Shown piece by piece: positions 35,914 to 46,713 of a stretch of DNA of 64,000 nt. Where the stretch lies: contig WGMU01000006.1 of the NCBI GenBank assembly GCA_016124895.1, positions 183,741 to 247,740 of the forward strand, in the 5' to 3' direction. Origin of the DNA: a bacterium. GTDB lineage: Bacteria; Planctomycetota; Planctomycetia; Planctomycetales; Planctomycetaceae. The position numbers and the translations under genes are program-made. Numbering within the stretch: position 1 is the stretch's first letter; every line of letters begins with the position of its first letter. The notes beneath the pieces were generated by a model, which was not told the origin of the DNA, made no database searches, and saw only the letters and a list, made by a program, of their open reading frames with translations.

Positions 35914-36627
35914 ATGGGCAATCGCCGGCTGCTGCTGGGGCTGAGTTTTGCCGGCTCGGTGTTCATCGCCGCCGCTCTGCTACGCGAGTACTCCTCGCTG
36001 GAAGTGCTGGTTCAACGCGAGACACAGCTTCGCGAGGCGATCGCCACTCATCCCGTCGAAAGCTGGCTGATTGGTTTTGCCGTCTACTATCTGGCCGCGC
36101 TTGTCCCGTTGACCGGTGGAAAGTCGATGGTCTTCGGCTGGCTGTTCGGCTTGATCCCCGCGGTCCTGATGATCGACGGCGCGTTGACTCTGGCCGCGCT
36201 GACGACGTTTCTGATCAGCCGCTATCTGATCCGCGAGGCGGTTGAATCGCGGTTCGCGATTCATGTCCAGCGGCTCAATGGCCACGTTGATAAAGACGGC
36301 TCCTTCTATCTGCTGTTTCTGCGGATGGCACACGCGCCGTACACGTTTATCAATTATGTGTCCGGAGCGCTGCGGATTCCGACGCGAACGTTCTGGTGGA
36401 CGACGCAACTCGGACTGCTGCCCGGAACAATCGTCTTCGTCTTTGCCGGGACTCGTCTGCCGACGCTGCGGGAAATCGCCGAGCAGGGTGCCATGCGGCT
36501 GCTCGATCCCGGGCTGATCGCCGCTCTGGTGTTGACAGGTCTGCTGCCGGTGCTGATTCGTGGATTGCAGCGGTGGTTCAAAGCTTCCATGGCTGATAGC
36601 AGCGTGGATTCTGGTAACGTTCGATGA
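35914..36627 (+). CDS. TVP38/TMEM64 (VTT/DedA-like) membrane protein
   Basis: 237 residues from ATG at 35914, which has AGGAG at a proper distance. Five to six hydrophobic segments, with the conserved central block LVPLTGGKSMVFGWLFGLIPAVL, then RMAHAPYTFINYVSGALRIPTRTFWWTTQLGLLPGTIVFVFAG, match the VTT ('SNARE-associated') domain. Members include DedA proteins and lipid scramblases. The highly conserved region contains the usual glycine/proline-rich re-entrant segment, but the family's first motif is altered. It stands between the PQQ gene (upstream, same strand) and a region without genes. The role is probably in membrane lipid homeostasis. Confidence 0.86.
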   Translation: MGNRRLLLGLSFAGSVFIAAALLREYSSLEVLVQRETQLREAIATHPVESWLIGFAVYYLAALVPLTGGKSMVFGWLFGLIPAVLMIDGALTLAALTTFLISRYLIREAVESRFAIHVQRLNGHVDKDGSFYLLFLRMAHAPYTFINYVSGALRIPTRTFWWTTQLGLLPGTIVFVFAGTRLPTLREIAEQGAMRLLDPGLIAALVLTGLLPVLIRGLQRWFKASMADSSVDSGNVR

Positions 36628-36998
36628 CGGAGCGCCCGATCCCTGCGCCGTCTGCCCCAGTCTGCATAGAATATCCAGCATTCCCAAAATCTCAGACAGC
36701 CGTCCAATGAAGCAGATCGGCGGGGCGGCCTGTCGTCGTGTTGACTTCTTCTGAATCAGTCTGAACCATCTTGATTGGCTCGCGCATCAGGTCGAGAATA
36801 TCGCAACTCCTTTTCAGTCAATCAGTTGCGTTTTCACTGCCAATTCGTGTTGAGTTTCGGCATCATGGCTGCGGATGGAGACACACCAGTTTCGGACGGC
36901 AGCCCTCAACAATCGACTGCCCTCCGCGGAGCGTTGGCAGAGCCGGAAAGGATGACTCGGCCAACCGGTCAGTCTCACAGAAATTGAGGAGTGCAATC
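36628..36998. other. Intergenic region upstream of the Tyr-rich peptide gene
   Basis: 371 bp with no supported gene. It presumably carries the promoter and leader of the secreted peptide at 36999, whose ATG follows GAGGAG. I see no strong sigma-70 boxes or palindrome. Confidence 0.45.
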
Positions 36999-37331
36999 AT
37001 GAAAAAGGCCATCGTATTCGCAGCAGTTGCCGCCATCGCCATGCTGGCCGGATCCGCTCAGACGGCGAAAGCCGATCACTGTTCGCCGTACAGCCGCGGC
37101 TATTCATCGTTCGGTTATTCAAGCTACGGCTACTCGCCGTACAACTCGTACTCCGGTGCTTACCGGTACTCGCCGAACTACTACGGCTATTCGCAGCTCT
37201 ACGCACCGTCCTACGGATTCTCGTACGCTCGACCGGGTTTCAGCATTACGTTCGGTCGCGGCTATCCGACCTACGGTTCACCTTACCGTTCGTACTACGG
37301 CTACTCGCACCACAGGCACCACCATCACTGA
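36999..37331 (+). CDS. Small secreted Tyr/Ser/Gly-rich protein with His tail
   Basis: 110 residues from ATG at 36999, preceded by GAGGAG. The N-terminus KKAIVFAAVAAIAMLAGSAQTAKA is a signal peptide cut near AKA-DH. The mature part is a low-complexity run of short Tyr-Ser-Gly-Pro units (such as FGYSSYGYSPYNSYSG) and ends in GYSHHRHHHH. It resembles small surface or matrix peptides; the His cluster could bind metals such as Cu, Zn or Ni. A strong terminator follows at 37363-37406, so it is a single-gene transcript. Homology searches on such sequences are unreliable, and I cannot assign a function. Confidence 0.85.
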   Translation: MKKAIVFAAVAAIAMLAGSAQTAKADHCSPYSRGYSSFGYSSYGYSPYNSYSGAYRYSPNYYGYSQLYAPSYGFSYARPGFSITFGRGYPTYGSPYRSYYGYSHHRHHHH

Positions 37332-37362
37332 GCATGTCGGTGAGCAGCCGCTCAAACTTTTT

Positions 37363-37406
37363 CGAGCCGCGACGTCGCTCAAACGTTTCGCGGCTCGTTT
37401 CGTTTT
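37363..37406 (+). terminator. Rho-independent terminator
   Basis: CGAGCCGCGA (37363-37372) pairs with TCGCGGCTCG (37388-37397), followed by TTTCGTTTT. It starts 31 bp after the stop of the Tyr-rich peptide gene and also lies between convergent genes. Confidence 0.8.
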
Positions 37407-37481
37407 CAGGGAGCGAGTAATCTGGTCAGTCATCTGGTGAGTGACAGGCGTCCTGTCTGGTCCGCTTGATTCAGCCGACGC

Positions 37482-38882
37482 TTACCGGACGCGCGTCGGG
37501 AAACGGCCCCAGTCGGACAGGGCTTCCGAGCGTCGTGATGTTTCCGGCTCATGGTGCAGACGGGTTTCGCGGAGGCCCGTCTCAGCTCCCCGTTCGTTTG
37601 AGAGCGGCTGGCTGCCGAGCCTCGACAGGTTGTCGTCGATCGGCCAGACGAAGGGGTTCTCGGGATCGTCAACCCGTTGATCAAACGTGGCAAACTGATG
37701 GTGCAGGCCGGGCGTCAAGCGAGACGTCTGCATTTCGTTGAGCGGAATCAATTCGAGGGCTCGCAGTTCTTCTTCGTCGGCCGGAATCGCGGGCTCCGTT
37801 TCGACGGGCGTCAGTTCAACTGCCTGGAGTGATTCGTCGTATTCCTCGGCTGCGAGACCGGCGAATTTCGTGCTGTAGTTCTGGACGCGCGAAATGACCG
37901 CGGCCGTATGACGCCACGAAGCGCGAATCTGCGTCACGACTTTGATGGCTGGTTTGAGGCTCGGAACCGGCAGCGCAGTAAAGACGGATCGAGTCGGCTC
38001 GGTTGCGGCTTCAGCGCTCGCCGGACTCTGGCCCCGAACGATCGGCTCGTTCGAGACGTCTTCACCCTGCGCTCGGATGTCCCGTTGCGTTGTCCTTCCA
38101 GCGAGAAGCTGACCAGGAGGCAGGTTCTGACGCGGGAAGCCAGCCATCACCCAGCCGGCCCAGTCCTGTTCGAGATGTTCGATCGACTTCTGCTCATAGT
38201 GAGTCCTCAGGGCCGCGTCCCAGCCGCGTCGATGCGCATCGTTGAGGAACGACAGAAACGTCTGCCGGCCGCCTTTCTGAATCAGGTAGTCCGTGACGGA
38301 ATAACTTTGAGCGTACATTGCCATGACCTGGCTCATGTCGGAGGGATACTGCGACATGCTCATCAGCACGCGGAGCGGAATCCGGCGACCGTTATGCATC
38401 AGTCGCTGCACTTCGTCGATCTGCCGCTGCCGTTCCGAGTCGTGCTCGAAGATCGTGGCCGCACCTTCGTCTGCCCAGCGAGGAACTTTGCGACGGAAAT
38501 AGCAGGCCAGAATCGTGTGGTTGACCTCGTGCGGGATGACCGAATCGAGAATGCGTTCGACCGAGCCCTGCACACGCATCCGCCAGCCGTAAACTTCGCC
38601 GCCGGAAAACTTGAAGCTCGTCGATCCGCCAGCGCCTTTGTTCGGATTGGCGTCGACTTCGATGCTGCAACGGATTGCCCAGTCTGGAAGCTCGTGCCCG
38701 TACCAGAGCATCGCCAGTTTTTTTCGCTGAAATTCCGCAGCGGCAGCCACCTGGTTCGCCACTGATTCACTCTCTGCACTCACCAGAAAGTTCGAACTGG
38801 TGACACTGGCTGCACGCGACACGCAGTTTGAAATCGGTCCGAAAACGATCAGCAGAACGAACGCACGACTAACCGTCAGCAT
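37482..38882 (-). CDS. Exported HEXXH metallopeptidase (peptidase MA-like)
   Basis: 466 residues from ATG at 38882, preceded by GGAAGG. The N-terminus VSRAFVLLIVFGPISNCVSRAA is a signal peptide. The zinc site is His118-Glu119-Val-Asn-His122 (VIPHEVNHTILACYF), and WADEGAATIFEH supplies the Glu139 ligand, as in gluzincins of the peptidase MA type. The peptidase part covers about 45-300; the C-terminal third (after AGWVMAGFP) is Pro/Glu-rich without clear fold. The target is unknown. A longer upstream frame to 39224 has no signal peptide or homology and is excluded. Confidence 0.85.
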   Translation of the reverse strand: MLTVSRAFVLLIVFGPISNCVSRAASVTSSNFLVSAESESVANQVAAAAEFQRKKLAMLWYGHELPDWAIRCSIEVDANPNKGAGGSTSFKFSGGEVYGWRMRVQGSVERILDSVIPHEVNHTILACYFRRKVPRWADEGAATIFEHDSERQRQIDEVQRLMHNGRRIPLRVLMSMSQYPSDMSQVMAMYAQSYSVTDYLIQKGGRQTFLSFLNDAHRRGWDAALRTHYEQKSIEHLEQDWAGWVMAGFPRQNLPPGQLLAGRTTQRDIRAQGEDVSNEPIVRGQSPASAEAATEPTRSVFTALPVPSLKPAIKVVTQIRASWRHTAAVISRVQNYSTKFAGLAAEEYDESLQAVELTPVETEPAIPADEEELRALELIPLNEMQTSRLTPGLHHQFATFDQRVDDPENPFVWPIDDNLSRLGSQPLSNERGAETGLRETRLHHEPETSRRSEALSDWGRFPTRVR

Positions 38883-39732
38883 GGTTTTCCTTCCGTGGAT
38901 TATGCGAACCTCAATCCCTGAGACTCGATCTTCGTCCGACCATGCAACCAGTGCGCCAAACCATTCTGTGGCGAATCCGCACACAGGCAAAGACCCGCAT
39001 ACGATCCCAGCAACGTGACAGTTCCCAGGCGGAAAACCGTATGAACCCTGCGTCGAACAAAATTCAAAACGCCGGCGTCTGATCTGAAGACAACGAGCGC
39101 TGTCGCCTGTCCGCGTTGTAGAATCTGCAAATCCGGACTTGTGGTACTTAAGCGATGCGGGCGGTTTCAGGAAGCTCAATTCACAGTCGCGAACCTCACA
39201 AAAGCCCGCAGGTCGTCGTATCAATCTGTCCGTCCGAGATGCGGCGGCGAAGAGCTACCGAGCGCAAGAGCAGTAGTGACTCGTCAGCGCGGCGGTAAAA
39301 TGACGCCGCATTCTCAAGGTTAAGGATTGGTATTTACTCGTTTCGAGAACCGTTGCAGAATCCTTCTGGCTGTTTCGAAAGCCGTCGCACCATTGATTGA
39401 CTCGCGACGTCCCAGCAGGACGGCACAATTTCGAGACGTGGACCCGGGATGGAACCCTGTGTTACCCCGGTCACGAGTGATTCAGCTAAGTCGGTGTTCT
39501 GCACGTCGCAAAGCATCTGCTCAGATTGAATCCCCCTGTTACCGGCGGTAGCCATAAGGCCTGTTTGCTGAGCCGACTGCGGCTCTCAGATCGACAGGGA
39601 CGTCGAGTGGCCGGCCTTGCCGGCGCATGGCGTCCTGATCTCAGGCAGCCGACTCAGCGACTGAAACCAATCGTCCGACTCACGGGGGCGAGTTGGACGG
39701 CACAGCACTTCCGCAAAGGAAGGAGAGGTGCA
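38883..39732. other. 850-bp region between divergent metallopeptidase and prkA genes
   Basis: No supported gene. It must hold both promoters, and a long prkA leader is possible. Seen here: GAGCCG-ACTG-CGGCTC, a short hairpin near 39570, and a GGCCGGCCTTGCCGGCGC dyad near 39612, both of the GC-rich intergenic type. AAGGAAGGAGAGG just before 39733 is a strong ribosome-binding site for prkA. No sigma-70 promoter with good spacing was found by eye. Confidence 0.45.
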
Positions 39733-41778
<2,046 letters not shown>

Positions 41779-41897
41779 CCGATTCTCTCATTCGACCTGC
41801 CTGGTCCCCTTCGCGGGACCGGGTGGGTCGGTTCGGCTGCTTTCGTCTCTGACGCCTGAGAAGGGACGGCGGGCTTGCTTCCTGCCGACACAGACTT

Positions 41898-43010
41898 ATG
41901 GCTCGCAACATTGACCAGGATCTGTCGCGTTTTCGGAATATCGTCCGGGGGAGCGTGCGCAAGAACCTCCGGAAGTACATCAATCACGGCGAGATGCTTG
42001 CCCGCAAGGGTCGCAACGTCGTCAGTATTCCAGTGCCGAATATTGACATCCCGCATTTCCGACACGGGCCGAAAGGTTCCGGCGGCGTCGGACAGGGTGA
42101 GGGCGAAGTCGGGCAGCCGGTTGGTAAAGGCGGACAGCAGCAGGGCGACGGTTCTGGTGCGGCCGGCAGTGAGCCCGGATCGGAACATTTCCGCGAAGTC
42201 GAAATGACGCTCGACGAACTCGCCGACATGCTCGGCGAGGAACTCGAACTTCCAAACATCGAGCCCAAAGGCACGGACTCAGTCAAAAGTGTCAAGGACC
42301 GCTACACGAGCATCGCTCAGACCGGTCCCGATTCGCTGCGGCACGTCAAACGAACTTACAAGCGGGCGCTCAAGCGATCGATCGCTTCGAACGATTACCG
42401 GCCCGACAACCCGGTCATCATTCCCAGCCGCGAGGACTTTCAATACCGCTCCTGGAAGACGGTTACAGAACCGCAGGCGAACGCGGCGCTGATTTATATT
42501 ATGGACGTCTCGGGCTCGATGATGGACGAGCAGAAAGAGATTGTCCGCACAGAAGCCTTCTGGATCGATACCTGGCTTCGCAAGCAGTACGACGGCGTCG
42601 AGCGACGGTACATCATTCACGACGCCGTGGCGAAGGTCGTCGACGAAGAGACCTTCTACACGACGCGGGAAAGTGGCGGGACACGAATTTCTGCGGCGTA
42701 CAAGGTCTGCCGCGACGTCATCGCCCGCGAGTTCCCGCCATCAGAATGGAACATCTACTGCTTTCAGTTTTCGGACGGTGATAACTGGGGCGAGGACAAC
42801 AAGGACTGCCTGAGCATCCTGACCGACGACATCATCACTCACTGCAATCTCTACTGTTACGGGCAGGTCGAAAGCCCGTACGGCTCGGGCGATTTCATCC
42901 GCGAACTGCGCCGCCTGACCGACAAGTACGAGAATCTGGTGCTGTCAGAGATTGCGAGTAAGGACGCGATTTACGAATCCATTCGCCAGTTTCTTGGCAA
43001 AGGCAAATAG
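41898..43010 (+). CDS. yeaH: YeaH/YhbH family protein (DUF444, UPF0229)
   Basis: 370 residues. The N-terminus [27 protein letters not shown], the Gly-rich region (about 54-95) and the vWA-like core [29 protein letters not shown] with an intact DxSxS site are characteristic of DUF444. Family members are produced with PrkA and SpoVR under stress and starvation, though the biochemical role is unclear. The gene starts 119 bp after prkA and ends 105 bp before spoVR, separated from the latter by a palindrome. Confidence 0.95.
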   Translation: MARNIDQDLSRFRNIVRGSVRKNLRKYINHGEMLARKGRNVVSIPVPNIDIPHFRHGPKGSGGVGQGEGEVGQPVGKGGQQQGDGSGAAGSEPGSEHFREVEMTLDELADMLGEELELPNIEPKGTDSVKSVKDRYTSIAQTGPDSLRHVKRTYKRALKRSIASNDYRPDNPVIIPSREDFQYRSWKTVTEPQANAALIYIMDVSGSMMDEQKEIVRTEAFWIDTWLRKQYDGVERRYIIHDAVAKVVDEETFYTTRESGGTRISAAYKVCRDVIAREFPPSEWNIYCFQFSDGDNWGEDNKDCLSILTDDIITHCNLYCYGQVESPYGSGDFIRELRRLTDKYENLVLSEIASKDAIYESIRQFLGKGK

Positions 43011-43017
43011 GAGGAAT

Positions 43018-43096
43018 GACCAATTCAGAAATAACCAATGACCAGTTCTGGCGGCGTCGCTGCCGCACCTGGTCACTGGCCATTAACGCATTGGTC
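43018..43096. repeat. Intergenic palindrome of the GACCAAT/ATTGGTC type
   Basis: GACCAATTCAG..ACCAATGACCAG on the left (43018 on) faces CTGGTCACTGGCCATTAACGCATTGGTC on the right (ending 43096), an imperfect inverted repeat of about 79 bp. It fills most of the gap between the yeaH and spoVR genes. A related GACCAATGACCAAT stretch overlaps the start of the giant gene at 22901. Confidence 0.6.
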
Positions 43097-43115
43097 TTTC
43101 CCCGGAGGGGGCAGC

Positions 43116-44651
<1,536 letters not shown>

Positions 44652-44891
44652 CGTTTCCGCCACTGTGTGAAGACGCTCACGCTTGAGCGAATTCCGGAAC
44701 GCGTTGGAAAAAGTTCTGAAATTCGTTTCTTAATCACACAGCGCTGCGTCGATCCCAATGGTTAAGAAGGACTTTGACTCGGGAGCCGCGGACTCGACAT
44801 GCTGGAACGTAGATAAGAATGCGTTTCTGCGTTCCCGATCGCGTCGAATGCAATCCGCTGAGAGCGTCGTTCTCTCGGCAGGAGTTCTGAT

Positions 44892-45395
44892 ATGGACCTC
44901 ACTTCTCACCTCAGCAGCGAACTTGCCCGCCTCGCGGGTTTCTCCGGTCCGCCGAATCATCAGATCGACGTGACCGATGCGGCCGGTCTGCGGCTGCTCA
45001 TCGACTTTGTCGCCGTCGACACACTGAGCAGCGCCTTTGAATGCCTGTCGTTACACGTGCCGAAGCTGGTCGGCCACGAAGTCAAGGTGCTCAACGAGTG
45101 GGCCGTCGCTCTCTCGAAACGAGTGACTTACCTGCTTGAGTTCATCGGTCCGATCGAAGTCGACCCTTCGATCAACGAAGTCCTGATCCGGTCAACACCT
45201 CCGGATACCTCGACCGGCAGCACCCAGTTCTACGAAGTGCTGCTGAGCGCTCAGACCGACGGCACCTTCTCACTGCGCCGCTACCGCAGTGAATCCGGCC
45301 AGCCCGGACGAGACCCGGTCGACATCCTGCTGACCAACGAAACTCTCAAGAAGCTCGTCAACGACCTCGTTGACACGATTCCCGACGTCGCTTGA
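44892..45395 (+). CDS. Conserved-looking protein of unknown function
   Basis: 167 residues, MDLTSHLSSELARLAGF and on, with no signal peptide or TM segment. Length, codon use and an AGGAG eight bases before the ATG support a real gene. It looks like a compact alpha/beta protein with a central segment SLHVPKLVGHEVKVLNEWAVALSKRVTYLLEF. I do not recognise the family. It follows spoVR on the same strand after 240 bp, a gap that may hold its own promoter, so a link to the stress cluster is only a possibility. Confidence 0.78.
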   Translation: MDLTSHLSSELARLAGFSGPPNHQIDVTDAAGLRLLIDFVAVDTLSSAFECLSLHVPKLVGHEVKVLNEWAVALSKRVTYLLEFIGPIEVDPSINEVLIRSTPPDTSTGSTQFYEVLLSAQTDGTFSLRRYRSESGQPGRDPVDILLTNETLKKLVNDLVDTIPDVA

Positions 45396-45690
45396 ACCAG
45401 TTCTGCCGACGGGGACGTCGCCAGCCTGCTGAGCTGAATCGTCACGGCGCATACCACCTCACCGCTTACCGGCTGTCAGATCCAGACTGAGAACCAGTGA
45501 CATGGCACTCCGGTACCAAGGAACTGATGATTACTCTATTGAAAATTCTATGCGTGGCCAGGAATGAGTGATGCGTTCGCTCAAAGGATTACCGACTTCT
45601 GAATTGTTCGCTCGCGATCGGAAAACTGGTGCAGTGTGGGAGCCGGCGCAATGTGCGATCGTCAGCGCGTGTGGCGGCGTGCTGCTCTGG
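45396..45690. other. Region between convergent genes
   Basis: 295 bp between the unknown gene (plus) and the TPR-like frame (minus). I see no gene or clear terminator hairpin with a T-run. Confidence 0.35.
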
Positions 45691-46713
45691 TTATTCAGAC
45701 CTGTGTTCAGCACTGGTGGCATCGATCCCAATGTCGGCCAGAAATGCCTGAAAGGGCTGCAGATTCTGAAGTGGCTTGAACATCCCTTCGGGATCAGTCA
45801 GTTGCTGCATGGCCTCGCTGCTTCTGATCCAGTCGTGATGCCGAACGCCTGTCAGACAGGCCAGCGCACGTCCGAGGCACTCTGGCGACGTGGGAAGAAC
45901 CGCTGTCGTTGGCGACTGCTGTCCACTTTTCCGGACAGGCAAGCTCACGGGCTGCGTGAATTCAGCATGCAGCGACAACTGAGCATACAGGCCGGCGACG
46001 AGTACCTGCTGAGCTGAGTTCCAGCGTTCGCCGGCTTCCGGCTCGAACCCCGCCAAGAGCAGTGAGTGAAACTCATCCAGGGCTTCGTCCCGACGACCGC
46101 TCCGCCAGAGGGTTTGCGACAGCCGTGTGCTGGCGATACAGCGGACTTCCCGATATCGCTCATCGTCGGGAGCGGCTGCCAGCAGTGGTTCGAGTTCACG
46201 CAGACACGTCCGCCACGAAGCGATTTCCGCGTCCCGGTCCGGAAAATCAAACAGCGTGTCCGACAGGTTCCAGTGGCTGATCACGAGAGCCAGGCGATCT
46301 TCCAGTCTCAACGGAAAACGATTCACCAGCCGCTGCCGGAGTTCCCGCGCCGCGCAGCGGCTCTCCAGAGCGGATTCGCTGTTCCCCAGTTGGCGGAGAC
46401 TCAGCCCACGATCGCTGAGCAGTTTCGCCGCAATCCGCAGTCCTTCAACTGCGAGCCCCTCGTCCGGAATCTGCCCCGGCGTCTGGATGAAGTCCGCCGT
46501 TATCCCCAGCAGGTTCAGACCGGATTCATATTCACGAACCGCTGCCGTTTTCGAGAATCCCTGATGCAGCGTGATACCGAGCTGACTGATCGTCTCCGCG
46601 AGTTCCAGTACGGTACTTCTCGAAGCACTCGGAGAATGAATGAGTCCTCTCAACGTCAAAGTGACTCGAGCAGCGAGGCGAAGGTGCGATGCAGTTCCGT
46701 CTGAGAACACCAT
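45691..46713 (-). CDS. TPR-like protein, overlapping the kinase gene
   Basis: 340 residues as read from an ATG at 46713. The sequence is helical with TPR-like pairs (VLELAETISQLGITLHQGFSKTAAVREYESGLNLLGI, LLSDRGLSLRQLGNSESALESRCAARELRQRL, LSQTLWRSGRRDEALDEFHSLL). It ends DPEGMFKPLQNLQPFQAFLADIG, like the C-terminal tails of TPR-bearing planctomycete kinases. The ATG lies 58 bp inside the end of the kinase gene; alternatively a TTG at 46659 overlaps its stop codon (TTGA). TPR-like sequence begins only after the kinase stop, so coupling, or joining by a frameshift, is possible. No signal peptide is seen. Confidence 0.75.
   Translation of the reverse strand: MVFSDGTASHLRLAARVTLTLRGLIHSPSASRSTVLELAETISQLGITLHQGFSKTAAVREYESGLNLLGITADFIQTPGQIPDEGLAVEGLRIAAKLLSDRGLSLRQLGNSESALESRCAARELRQRLVNRFPLRLEDRLALVISHWNLSDTLFDFPDRDAEIASWRTCLRELEPLLAAAPDDERYREVRCIASTRLSQTLWRSGRRDEALDEFHSLLLAGFEPEAGERWNSAQQVLVAGLYAQLSLHAEFTQPVSLPVRKSGQQSPTTAVLPTSPECLGRALACLTGVRHHDWIRSSEAMQQLTDPEGMFKPLQNLQPFQAFLADIGIDATSAEHRSE

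Noticed and set aside
39526..39732. N-terminal extension of prkA
   Set aside because: The sequence has no similarity to PrkA and contains intergenic dyads; a strong ribosome-binding site stands just before 39733.
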